Shown here: positions 38,313 to 46,867 of the stretch, one piece after another
Numbering within the stretch: position 1 is the first letter of the stretch
Layout of the letters: each line of letters starts with the position of its first letter
Program-made: the position numbers and the translations under genes
The notes under the pieces: model-generated
The model's database searches: none
The model's input: only the letters and a program-made list of their open reading frames with translations
What the model was told of the DNA's origin: nothing
Origin: Nitrospirota bacterium
GTDB taxonomy: Bacteria; Nitrospirota; Thermodesulfovibrionia; Thermodesulfovibrionales; UBA6898
Length of the DNA stretch: 60,362 nt
Assembly (NCBI GenBank): GCA_004321925.1
Contig: SCQH01000024.1
Location: 1 to 60,362 of the forward strand
Direction: 5' to 3'

Positions 38313-40613
38313 TCAGAGCCAGTTGCCGATCAGCAGAAAAGGGGCCCAGTAATAGGGATGACGGTAGGGTGAATCCTTCAGGATCTTCAACTGAGCATTC
38401 TGCAACGCCCGGGCCTTTGAGACGGCATGCTGCCGGAACTCGCGGTAGAACTCAACCACGAGCATTGAAGAGGCCTCGTCGCTGACGTACCAGAGCGTTG
38501 CCAAGGCACTCTTTGCCCCTGCCTTGACCGCAACACCGGCAAGGCCGAGCGCGGCCCTGTCATCTCCGCTTGCCGTCTGACAGGCGCTCAGTGTCAGGAT
38601 CTCCACAGGATTTGCACGGAACCGGCCGGACTTCATGGAGCGTTCAAGCTGGTCCATGGTGAGTCTCTCGTCCCATGACAGGAGGAACGACTCCCGTGAG
38701 TCGCCCGAAAACTCACCATGAGAGGCTATATGGACTATCTGAAACGGGCTGCCCTGAAGTTGATCCATAAACCCTGTTGAGAGAAAGGTCCTGTCCTTCA
38801 ACTCCCTTCCCTGGTAAAGCAGCCCGATGTCGGTGAGTTCCTGAGATACGCTGGCCAGGGGCGGATATCCCTGGACCGACTCGGTGAGCCCTGCTGTCAG
38901 AACCTCTATCGTTGCCGGATTAAAAGGCTTGGGGTCGGTGAGGGTAAGTCCCTGCGTGGTGGCCACGGCAAAGCTGCTGATAAGAAAATCTTTCCCATCG
39001 TGAAGGGCGGCAACCGGGATGGTCCTCAGCCATTTGTCAGGGATGATGACAATGGTCCCGATATTTTTTGCAGCAAGCTCAGGCCTGATCGGGGCGATCA
39101 GCCACTCATAAAGCCTCCGGCCGTGGACCATATATTCCCGGGTCGTGCGTTTTTCGAGGGTCCTTCTGAAGGCCTTCACCTCGCTCGTGAAGACATCCTT
39201 TCGGACGTCGACCGGATACCGCCTGATCTCTGACCTGATGCTGAGAAGCAGTTCGAGCCTGTCGGCAAGCGGAATGACATACAGGACAGCAGCTTCATCA
39301 GATATCTGCTCGAGGGTGAGCTGCTTTGAAAGGTAAGCGTCGACGCAGGGGTCCCTGAAATAGTCATAGAGTTCCGCGCCCTTCATGCTCTCGAGGACCT
39401 GGCGGGCCTCCCGGAGATACGCATCTGCCGACCCATGCTCTTCCGGCCGGCCTGCCTGCTCCAGGAGCAGGTCTGCCAGGCCAAAATAGACCGGCTCTAT
39501 TTTATCGCTGAAGAGTTCCTCCCCACAGGTAAAGCAGCCTGAGGAGAGCTCCCCCCTGATCGTCTCCAGGCTCCCGAGCGCCAACCTGTATGACGTTATT
39601 GCCTCCAGGGGCAGTCCCATTTTTTTCAGGATGCGGCCGGACTGCCACTGCCAGAGATACCGGGCCTCGTTCATGCCGATGCGCTCCGCCTCCATGACAG
39701 CCCGGCGCGTGACCTGTAGAGCGCGGCCATAGTCACCGGCCTGTTCATATAATTCACCAAGATATCCATATCCGTATGAAAGGGCACGGCTGTCGGCTAT
39801 CTCGCGGGCTGTTGCTACAGCATTGTTCAGGGCATCAAGGGCCGGCTTTCCGGGATCGGCAGGGAAGTCGGCTGACATGGCCTTTATCGTTTGTAAACCC
39901 CTGGCTATGCCGATGAGCAGAAAGGCCTTGTCATGGCTCGGGCTCAATCCCTGTGCAGAGGGATATGCCTTTAAAAGGAGGTCCCGGGAAACTGCATAAT
40001 TTTTCTGCATGATACGCATCCTGCTCATATTGAGGAGTGCATGGGCAGTCATGCCGTTGTCCCGTAAGCGGGTCGAGAGCTCCAGGGCCTCAGCATAGGC
40101 GGCATGGGCCTCATCGAATTTTTTCTCGAGCGCAGAAAGATTCCCCAGGTTGTTCAATATGGATGCCCTCAGTCTCCCTGCATCGTCGGTTTGAGGCAGC
40201 AGGGTAAGGGCCAGATCCAGATCTGTCCGGGCCTGGCCGGTCCGTCCGGCAGTGAGGTTCAGACTGCCGGAGAGATTCAGAACCTCAGCCCTGTCATCTG
40301 CTGCCCCGTACTGCTCTGAAAGTGCTCGGGCCCTGGTAAGGGCCTCTTCAGCTTTTTTCAGATGTCCAGCCTGCCCGGAGGCGCGGGCCAGGGTCGAGAG
40401 GGCCCTGATTCTTGTTTTCATATCACCCGAAGCCTGCGAGATCCTGTCAGCCTCTGACGCGGTCTTTATCGCCTGCTCAAGATCACCCCGGCCAAGATAC
40501 CCTTCAGCCCTCTCAAGATGTCTGCCGGCATCAGACGCAAAAACGGACGGGCAAAAAAGGATCATCATCACTATTATGAATAACCCCTGTGCGGTCCTGA
40601 CTGCTCGTTTCAT
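38313..40613 (-). CDS. secreted TPR-CHAT caspase-like protease
   Basis: 766 residues. Signal peptide (FIIVMMILFCPSVFA), then tetratricopeptide repeats over about 30-400, a linker, and a C-terminal CHAT domain (caspase HetF associated with TPRs) with the expected catalytic dyad His632 (IASHGEF) and Cys678 (LSACQTA), and the terminal PYYWAPFLLIG. Predicted extracytoplasmic cysteine peptidase. ATG 40613 starts the signal peptide; an in-frame start 237 bases upstream lies in the divergent promoter and PBP1A region and is rejected. First gene of the CHAT-cyclase-DUF928 operon. Confidence 0.9.
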   Translation of the reverse strand: MKRAVRTAQGLFIIVMMILFCPSVFASDAGRHLERAEGYLGRGDLEQAIKTASEADRISQASGDMKTRIRALSTLARASGQAGHLKKAEEALTRARALSEQYGAADDRAEVLNLSGSLNLTAGRTGQARTDLDLALTLLPQTDDAGRLRASILNNLGNLSALEKKFDEAHAAYAEALELSTRLRDNGMTAHALLNMSRMRIMQKNYAVSRDLLLKAYPSAQGLSPSHDKAFLLIGIARGLQTIKAMSADFPADPGKPALDALNNAVATAREIADSRALSYGYGYLGELYEQAGDYGRALQVTRRAVMEAERIGMNEARYLWQWQSGRILKKMGLPLEAITSYRLALGSLETIRGELSSGCFTCGEELFSDKIEPVYFGLADLLLEQAGRPEEHGSADAYLREARQVLESMKGAELYDYFRDPCVDAYLSKQLTLEQISDEAAVLYVIPLADRLELLLSIRSEIRRYPVDVRKDVFTSEVKAFRRTLEKRTTREYMVHGRRLYEWLIAPIRPELAAKNIGTIVIIPDKWLRTIPVAALHDGKDFLISSFAVATTQGLTLTDPKPFNPATIEVLTAGLTESVQGYPPLASVSQELTDIGLLYQGRELKDRTFLSTGFMDQLQGSPFQIVHIASHGEFSGDSRESFLLSWDERLTMDQLERSMKSGRFRANPVEILTLSACQTASGDDRAALGLAGVAVKAGAKSALATLWYVSDEASSMLVVEFYREFRQHAVSKARALQNAQLKILKDSPYRHPYYWAPFLLIGNWL

Positions 40614-40687
40614 GTGCCCTGCCCCCTTAATGCTGTTCAATAAATTATATCCTAAAACCGGCCCCGGCCTAAGGATTTTTTCTATTT

Positions 40688-40717
40688 TTGACTCTCTCCC
40701 AACGGCGGGGGTATAAT
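40688..40717 (+). promoter_or_regulatory. strong sigma-70 promoter abutting PBP1A (leaderless mRNA expected)
   Basis: TTGACT (40688-40693), 18-base spacer, TATAAT (40712-40717). Transcription should start near 40724, only about 4 bases before the ATG at 40728, and no Shine-Dalgarno sequence is present between. Confidence 0.7.
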
Positions 40718-40727
40718 CAAATCCAGT

Positions 40728-43031
40728 ATGAAACTGAAGCTGATCATCATTTTTGCGCTTGTTGCCGTGGTTATGGGCGGGACAGCCGGCGGGTATTTTG
40801 CGATCTCCCGGGGGATGCCCTCGATCCAGGAACTCAAGGAATTCAACCACATTGTGGGGACGAAGATCTATGCCGACGATGACAACCTCATCGGAGAGCT
40901 CAAGGTCGAAAAGGGTATCTTCATCCCCCTGGAGAGCATGCCGAAGAACATGATCAATGCCCTTGTTGCGGTTGAGGACTCAAGGTTCTGGAAGCATAAG
41001 GGTATTGATTACATTGCCATTATGCGGGCCATTGTCAAGGACGTCATCCACGTCAGCCTCAAAGAGGGCGGGTCGACGCTCACCCAGCAGCTTGCAAAGG
41101 TCGTCTTTCTGAGCCCCGAAAAAACTATCAAGAGGAAGCTGATGGAAGCAGCGCTCGCCTTCAAGATAGAGAAGAGCCTGAGCAAAAATGAGATAATCGA
41201 ACTCTACCTCAACCGCGTATATTTCGGGCATGGCGCCTACGGGGTGGAGATGGCTGCAAAGGTCTATTTCGGGAAGTCCGTGAGGAACCTTACCCTTGGC
41301 GAGGCGGCCCTGATAGCAGGTCTTGTCAAGGCGCCGACGGTCTATTCGCCGTTCAATGATCTTTCAAAGGCCAAGGAGAGACAGGCTGTCGTCCTGATGC
41401 GCATGGAAGATGAGGGATACATAAAGAAGAGTGAACGGGAAGGGGCCTATGCCCAGCCGCTGTACCTGTCGAGCCTGAAAAAAGGGGTCGAGGTCCATAA
41501 TTATTTCATTGACTACATAAAGAAATATCTTGAGGAGAAATACGGGGAAGAAGCGGTGTACAAGGGGGGCATGAAGGTTTATACGACGCTCGACAGGACC
41601 ATGCAGTCCTCTGCCGTTATTGCCATGCAGGCCGGGCTCCGTGAGGTCGATAAGCGCAGGGGATGGCGCGGACCGGCAGACCGGAAAAAAGATGTTGACT
41701 TCAGTAAGGAGCTCAAGGGCAAAGAGCTCTCAACGACGGTGGCGATCAATCCCGGCGATATATACTCGGGGGTTGTCCTGAGCGTCTCGGACAAAGAGGC
41801 GGTCATAAAGACTCGCGGGGTTATCGGCAGGCTCCAGGTCAAAGATGCTGCGTGGGCCGCAAAGGTCCTCAACCCCAAAGACGGTTCTTCAAAGGTGCTC
41901 CAGAACTTTGGGCTGACGAAGGTCCTGACGCCCGGGGACATGGTGAAGGTCAGCATCAAGAGCATCCAGAACAGGAATGTCCAGCTGGCCCTCGAACAGG
42001 AGCCTGAGGTTGAAGGGGCCCTGGTTGCGGTCGAGCCTCACACCGGGTTTATCAGGGCCATGGTGGGAGGGTATGATTTTTCGAAGAGCGATTTCAACCG
42101 TGCGATCCATGCAAAGCGCCAGCCCGGGTCCTCTTTCAAGCCCGTGATCTATGCCGCTGCAATGGACCACGGTTTTACGCCGGCAAGCATCATCAATGAC
42201 GAGCCGGTCACCTATATGGGCGGGCCCAAGGGTGAGTGGAGCCCTGAAAACTACGACCATAAGTTCTATGGACCGACCCGGCTGCGCGAGGCGCTTGCCT
42301 TCTCGCGGAATGTCGTGACCGTCAAGCTCGTCGAGTCTGTCGGGATCGACAACCTGATAAATTTTGCGAGGACGGTCGGTTTCCAGGGCGACATGCCGAG
42401 GAACCTGAGCATTGCGCTTGGTTCTTTGAATATCACCCCCTTTGAACTTGCCATGGTCTATAATGTCTTTGCCAGCAACGGCAACAGGATCAAACCGGTG
42501 TCGATCAAGTATATCACTGACCGCAAGGGCAGGATCCTCGAGGCGAACGAACCTGAGTCAGAGCAGGCGATCAGTCCGCAGACCTCGTTCCTGATAACCT
42601 CGATGATGGAGGATGTCGTGAAATACGGCACCGGCTGGAGGGCAAAATCTCTGGGGGTCCCGGTCTCGGGAAAGACCGGCACGACGAACGATTACAAGGA
42701 TGCGTGGTTCGTCGGGTATACCTCAAACCTGGTCGCCAGCGTCTGGGTGGGCTTTGACAACTCCCGGCCGCTCGGTTCGATGGAGACCGGTGCGCGGGCA
42801 GCTTCCCCGATCTGGACCGCCTTTATGGGAAACGCGATACGGGGGCAGGCCGAACCTTTTACCCAGCCTGAAGGGATCGTTTCCTTTCCCGTTGATCCAA
42901 AGACCGGCCTGCTTTCACGGGATGATTCCGGGCTGAAGGAATATTTCAAGGAAGGCAGTCAACCGAAACAGTTTTCGCCGTCACGGTCAGTTTGGGAGAT
43001 CAAGGACCCCTCGCAGTTCAACTTCGATTAG
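40728..43031 (+). CDS. mrcA: penicillin-binding protein 1A (bifunctional glycosyltransferase/transpeptidase)
   Basis: 767 residues. N-terminal TM (about 5-25); GT51 glycosyltransferase with catalytic Glu in VAVEDSRFWKHKG and GGSTLTQQLAK; an OB-like insert; transpeptidase with Ser in GSSFKP (SxxK), SRN and KTGTT. It polymerises and cross-links peptidoglycan from lipid II at the outer face of the inner membrane. The ATG lies directly after a strong promoter without a ribosome-binding site; the next Met (residue 16) would cut into the membrane anchor. Confidence 0.96.
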   Translation: MKLKLIIIFALVAVVMGGTAGGYFAISRGMPSIQELKEFNHIVGTKIYADDDNLIGELKVEKGIFIPLESMPKNMINALVAVEDSRFWKHKGIDYIAIMRAIVKDVIHVSLKEGGSTLTQQLAKVVFLSPEKTIKRKLMEAALAFKIEKSLSKNEIIELYLNRVYFGHGAYGVEMAAKVYFGKSVRNLTLGEAALIAGLVKAPTVYSPFNDLSKAKERQAVVLMRMEDEGYIKKSEREGAYAQPLYLSSLKKGVEVHNYFIDYIKKYLEEKYGEEAVYKGGMKVYTTLDRTMQSSAVIAMQAGLREVDKRRGWRGPADRKKDVDFSKELKGKELSTTVAINPGDIYSGVVLSVSDKEAVIKTRGVIGRLQVKDAAWAAKVLNPKDGSSKVLQNFGLTKVLTPGDMVKVSIKSIQNRNVQLALEQEPEVEGALVAVEPHTGFIRAMVGGYDFSKSDFNRAIHAKRQPGSSFKPVIYAAAMDHGFTPASIINDEPVTYMGGPKGEWSPENYDHKFYGPTRLREALAFSRNVVTVKLVESVGIDNLINFARTVGFQGDMPRNLSIALGSLNITPFELAMVYNVFASNGNRIKPVSIKYITDRKGRILEANEPESEQAISPQTSFLITSMMEDVVKYGTGWRAKSLGVPVSGKTGTTNDYKDAWFVGYTSNLVASVWVGFDNSRPLGSMETGARAASPIWTAFMGNAIRGQAEPFTQPEGIVSFPVDPKTGLLSRDDSGLKEYFKEGSQPKQFSPSRSVWEIKDPSQFNFD

Positions 43032-43041
43032 TCCGGCGGCC

Positions 43042-43476
43042 TTATTTCTTGGCGGTCTTCGAGATATAGACGATGCAGTCTTCGCAGATCCTGCCGGACT
43101 GGGTGTTGCAGATCATACGGTTCAGTTCCCAGCAGGGTTTTGTCTTGTCGATATAGGCAGAACATTTGCCTTTTCTCTCGTCCGGGCAGGAGGTTATCTC
43201 CCAGCAGGGGGCATACTCAAGCAGTTTCTTGATTCCCTCGATGCTGATCTTTTTGTTGTGGATCAATTCCCGGAGACATCTGAGCCACTTGATATCATTC
43301 TCAGAATAGAACCTGTTCTTGTTTCTCCGGGCAGGTCTGATAAGGCCATGTTTTTCATACAGCCTCAGTGTCTGGTCGGTCGTTCCGATCAGTTCGGCAA
43401 CAATGCCGATCGGATAGAGCGGCATATCCTGCTTTTCAGCGTCGCTTATGTCTTTTTTAATTTTTCCGGCTGCCAT
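43042..43476 (-). CDS. MerR-family regulator with cysteine-rich C-terminal domain
   Basis: 144 residues. N-terminal MerR winged helix (YPIGIVAELIGTTDQTLRLYEKHGLI, about 20-85), as in HspR/MerR proteins, then a Cys-rich tail with seven cysteines spaced CWEITSC, GKC, PCWEL, IC and CEDC. The two CW motifs resemble the 'two-CW' module seen in some chemotaxis and regulatory proteins; metal or Fe-S binding is plausible but unproven. ATG 43425 is an alternative start. Divergent from atpB, it may control its own gene and/or atpBE. Convergent with PBP1A. Confidence 0.8.
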   Translation of the reverse strand: MAAGKIKKDISDAEKQDMPLYPIGIVAELIGTTDQTLRLYEKHGLIRPARRNKNRFYSENDIKWLRCLRELIHNKKISIEGIKKLLEYAPCWEITSCPDERKGKCSAYIDKTKPCWELNRMICNTQSGRICEDCIVYISKTAKK

Positions 43477-43561
43477 AGTTTATTATCTGTCAAAGATGCT
43501 TAATAATGCTAATTATTAATACATTATCAAATTAGAAAATGCAAGTATATTATTTTCTTAT

Positions 43562-43591
43562 TTGACAATCCGGTTACCGCTTAGGTAATAT
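43562..43591 (+). promoter_or_regulatory. sigma-70 promoter for atpB-atpE
   Basis: TTGACA (43562-43567), 18-base spacer, TAATAT (43586-43591), followed by AAGGAGG before atpB. The 148-base divergent gap to the MerR gene is AT-rich and holds an inverted pair CTAATT (43509-43514)/AATTAG (43530-43535) and a weak minus-strand promoter (TTGCAT/TATTAA). Confidence 0.65.
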
Positions 43592-43624
43592 TTTAAACGT
43601 TTTAACCCAAGGAGGCGGCCCTAT

Positions 43625-44311
43625 ATGCATGAAGAAAAGCTCTTACTGGATATTCTCGTTAATCCTCACACGGTCCCGCATTTTGTGACCTATTCCTTTC
43701 TTGCCTCCGCACTGCTCATAAGCGTTTCGCTGATGGTAAGGAGCTCACTCGCCCTCGTCCCGACCGGCGTACAGAACTTCATGGAGACGGTCGTCGAGGC
43801 CCTGCTCGGTTTGGTTGAGGACAATATCGGCCACCACTGGGCACGGACGCTTTTCCCGCTCATTGCAACCATAGCGCTGTTCATAGCCGTATGCAATTTC
43901 ATGGGGCTCATCCCGGGGTTCATGTCGCCCACCAGCAATGTCAATACCAATGCCGCACTGGCCATCCCCGTTTTCCTGGCAACCCATTTCTACGGCCTGC
44001 GCGCTCACGGCATCGGGTATTTCAAGCATTTCCTCGGGCCGGTGCGCAATATCTTTGCGTTACCCCTCATGATGCTTATGTTCATCATCGAAGGGATCGG
44101 ACATCTCGTGAGGCCGGTCACCCTTTCGGTGAGGCTTTTTGGTAACATGGTCGCAAAGCATATCATCCTGCTGGTGCTCGGGACCATCGCCCCCTGGGTC
44201 ATCCCCACGGCGATCCTGGCCCTGGGGACCCTGGTCAGTCTCATCCAGGCCTTTGTCTTTACCCTGTTGGTAACCTTATATCTCGCTGGTGCCGTTGAAG
44301 AGGCACATTAA
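43625..44311 (+). CDS. atpB: ATP synthase F0 subunit a
   Basis: 228 residues, multi-pass inner-membrane protein that forms the ion half-channels of F0. The essential Arg is in SVRLFGNM, and the C-terminal helix contains LIQAFVFTLLVTLYLAGA. A strong AAGGAGG site precedes ATG 43625. Followed by atpE; the genes for F0 b and F1 are not in this window, a split arrangement also known in some Desulfobacterota and Nitrospirota. Confidence 0.95.
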   Translation: MHEEKLLLDILVNPHTVPHFVTYSFLASALLISVSLMVRSSLALVPTGVQNFMETVVEALLGLVEDNIGHHWARTLFPLIATIALFIAVCNFMGLIPGFMSPTSNVNTNAALAIPVFLATHFYGLRAHGIGYFKHFLGPVRNIFALPLMMLMFIIEGIGHLVRPVTLSVRLFGNMVAKHIILLVLGTIAPWVIPTAILALGTLVSLIQAFVFTLLVTLYLAGAVEEAH

Positions 44312-44341
44312 ATCAAAGATCATTGGAAAGGAGGAAAAGAA

Positions 44342-44689
44342 ATGAAGAAAACTATCGCTCTCGTACTTGTCGCTCTTTCGCTGATGGTATTGCTTGTTCC
44401 TGTCGTCTTTGCTGAAGAGGCAGCTGCACCTGCAGCCGCCGGCAATGCTTCTGTCAAGACCATGGCAGCGCTCGCAGCGGCTATCGCCATCGGGATCGCA
44501 GCTCTCGGTGCAAGTATCGGCCAGGGCATGGGACTGAAAGGTGCAACTGAGGGTATCGCACGCAACCCCGGCGCATCCGGCAAGATCACCACGACCCTGA
44601 TCATCGGTCTTGCCATGATCGAGTCCCTTGCTATTTATGCTCTGCTGGTCTCACTCGGCCTGCTGATCAACCAGAAGATGTTCTTCTAG
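44342..44689 (+). CDS. atpE: ATP synthase F0 subunit c, with signal-like N-terminal extension
   Basis: 115 residues, longer than the usual 75-90. The first 24 residues ([23 protein letters not shown]) look like a cleavable signal or an additional helix, followed by an Ala-rich linker. The two-helix hairpin has the polar loop ARNPGA and the ion-binding Glu in [11 protein letters not shown]. Gln in SIGQG, Ser after Glu and Tyr four residues further are partners seen in Na+ sites and also in some H+ rings, so coupling ion is undecided. GGAGG upstream; a terminator follows. Confidence 0.95.
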   Translation: MKKTIALVLVALSLMVLLVPVVFAEEAAAPAAAGNASVKTMAALAAAIAIGIAALGASIGQGMGLKGATEGIARNPGASGKITTTLIIGLAMIESLAIYALLVSLGLLINQKMFF

Positions 44690-44704
44690 ACGTTGCTGAA
44701 CGAT

Positions 44705-44737
44705 AAAAAGGCCACAGTATCCCTGTGGCCTTTTTTT
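44705..44737 (+). terminator. intrinsic terminator after atpE
   Basis: Stem AAAAAGGCCACAG / CTGTGGCCTTTTT with a 5-base loop (TATCC), continuing into a T-tract to 44737. The A-tract also makes it a possible bidirectional terminator for the convergent GAF gene. Confidence 0.93.
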
Positions 44738-44769
44738 ATTCCACGTGCTAACACGTTGTCCTGCCCGCG

Positions 44770-46836
44770 TTATAGACCCTGCAGCCTCTCATACATCCGG
44801 GCATTTTCGATGGCGATCCCCCCCTGTTCGGCAAGGGCGACCGCAAAATCTATTTCGTCCTGGCTGAAATGACGGTACGAATCGGTCAGGAGCCGCATGA
44901 TGCCGATGATCTTCTGCCGCACCACAATAGGGATGACAAGCATGCTCCTGATCCCCTCCTCCCGGGCCTCGTCCCGGTAGTCGATCCTGGGGTCGGTGGT
45001 GGCATCGTATATGGCGACCGGTCTGCCATCGAGGGCAATGGAGATGCTGTCTTCGGCATCGACCGGCCCCCTGCCCAGATAACGGCTGCTCAGTCCGAAC
45101 GAGGCGGTGAGCTCAAGCTTCTTTCCTGTCGCATCAAGAAGCCGTATCGTTGCGGCCTTTGTCGACATGATCTCGGGGATCTTTCTCACGATGGTGTTGA
45201 GGACCTCCCGGCTGTCAAGGGTTGAACTGATCACCCGGGATACTTCCTGGATGGCCTGGAGGTAACGGACCTCTTTATACTGTTTTTCATACATCCGGGC
45301 ATTTTCGATCGCCGTACCGCATTGTTTTGCAAGGGATGAGGCAAAGTCGATCTCCTGTTCCGAAAAGCTCCGGGGCTGTGCCGTGAGCAGCCTGAGGACC
45401 CCGATGACCTTTCCCCGGGCAACGATCGGGAGGGTAAGCATGCTCTTTATGCCTTCTTCCTCAGCCTCCTTCTTATACCGGATGCTGGGATCGGTGGCTG
45501 CATCAAAGATAGTGACAGGCCTGTCATTAAGCGCTGCCTTGATATTATCCTCAGTATCCACCGGGCCCTTGGTGAGGTAGCGCTCACTGAGTCCGTGTGA
45601 GGCAACGAGCCGCAGCTCCTTTCCTGAATCGTCCAGCAGCCGTATGGTCGAACCTTTCAGATGCAGGACCTCAGGGATCTTCCGCGCGATCAGGTCGAGC
45701 ACCTCAGTGACATTAAGGGTGGAGCTGACCGCGTCGGTGATGGTCTGAAAGACCGTCAGGTACTGCTTTTCCTTTGAGACGGTCTTTTCAAAGACCCGGG
45801 CATTCACGATCGCGATCGCCGCCTGCTCGGCAATGGCCGAGACAAATTTCAGGTCTTCGTCGGAATAGGAGACCGGTTCGGCCGTATACATCCTGAGCAC
45901 CCCGATCACTTCATCCCTGAACCGAAGCGGGATCGACAGTATGCTCCTGATGCCCTCCTTTTCAGCCTCCCTGCGGTATTTCGCGTTCCTGTCGGCGGTG
46001 ATGTCGTAGATCGAGACCGGCTTGCCTGCAAGCGCATCGTCGATGCTCGCATCGTACTCGACCGGTCCCTTGTCCGCATAGCTTCTGCTGAGGCCATGAT
46101 AGGCGGCCAGTTCGAGCTGGTTCTTCTCTTTGTTCAGGAGCCTCAGGAGACTGGCCTTGACATTCATGACCTTCACGACGTTGGTCACGATAAGCGTGAG
46201 GACCTCATCAAGCGACAGGCTGGTGCTGATGGACTTGCATATATTCTGGTAGCTCTCCAGGTAGATCTTCTTCGAAAAGATCTTTTCGGCGCATACCGGG
46301 CACATCGAATGGGTAAACTCACCGAGCCCCTCGTCGCTCAGGAACGACTCGATCTGCTCCCAGTCGTCGTCAGTCTTTCTGATCTTCTTGCACCATCCGC
46401 AGATCGGGATCAGCCGAGCAATCTTATCCGTCCTGAGCTGAAAGGGCCTCAGCTGCGTGAATTGGGATATGTCCCGGAACAGGACGATGGCCCCCCTGAG
46501 TTTCCCCCCGGCAGTGAGCGGGGATATGTGCTCCTCGACCAGCACTTTCTCACCATTTTTGGTATGAATAAAGAGGTTTCTCCTTATGGCCTCGCCCGAA
46601 GTCTGAAACAGGGTGAGGGGACATCCGGGACCGCACAGGGCATTGCCGTTCTCATCCTCATGTCTCAGCAGACCTGAGGAGCAGGGCTGCCCCTGCATCT
46701 CCCCGGCGCTGAACCCGGTCATGACCTCGGCCCCTTTGTTCCAGAACTCGACCTTCCGGTCGGAATTGATGAAACATACCCCGTCCGGAATGTTCTGCAG
46801 GACCTGGCTGTGTAGTTTTGATCTTTTGTCGAACAT
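44770..46836 (-). CDS. PAS / zinc-ribbon-like / triple-GAF sensor protein without output domain
   Basis: 688 residues, no signal peptide or membrane segment. A PAS domain (about 10-110), a CGWC...CPVC segment (about 130-180) that resembles the zinc-ribbon-like piece found after PAS in many bacterial sensors, then three tandem GAF domains (about 195-345, 365-515 and 535-688), each with a repeated GPV-D-AL-G-PV-IYD pattern, evidence of internal duplication. No kinase, cyclase or HTH is present. ATG 46836 follows AAGGG; an upstream in-frame TTG is the alternative. Divergent from the HD gene, with only about 30 bases between starts. Confidence 0.85.
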   Translation of the reverse strand: MFDKRSKLHSQVLQNIPDGVCFINSDRKVEFWNKGAEVMTGFSAGEMQGQPCSSGLLRHEDENGNALCGPGCPLTLFQTSGEAIRRNLFIHTKNGEKVLVEEHISPLTAGGKLRGAIVLFRDISQFTQLRPFQLRTDKIARLIPICGWCKKIRKTDDDWEQIESFLSDEGLGEFTHSMCPVCAEKIFSKKIYLESYQNICKSISTSLSLDEVLTLIVTNVVKVMNVKASLLRLLNKEKNQLELAAYHGLSRSYADKGPVEYDASIDDALAGKPVSIYDITADRNAKYRREAEKEGIRSILSIPLRFRDEVIGVLRMYTAEPVSYSDEDLKFVSAIAEQAAIAIVNARVFEKTVSKEKQYLTVFQTITDAVSSTLNVTEVLDLIARKIPEVLHLKGSTIRLLDDSGKELRLVASHGLSERYLTKGPVDTEDNIKAALNDRPVTIFDAATDPSIRYKKEAEEEGIKSMLTLPIVARGKVIGVLRLLTAQPRSFSEQEIDFASSLAKQCGTAIENARMYEKQYKEVRYLQAIQEVSRVISSTLDSREVLNTIVRKIPEIMSTKAATIRLLDATGKKLELTASFGLSSRYLGRGPVDAEDSISIALDGRPVAIYDATTDPRIDYRDEAREEGIRSMLVIPIVVRQKIIGIMRLLTDSYRHFSQDEIDFAVALAEQGGIAIENARMYERLQGL

Positions 46837-46867
46837 GGGTACCCTTTGTTGATCCAAACTTATTATA

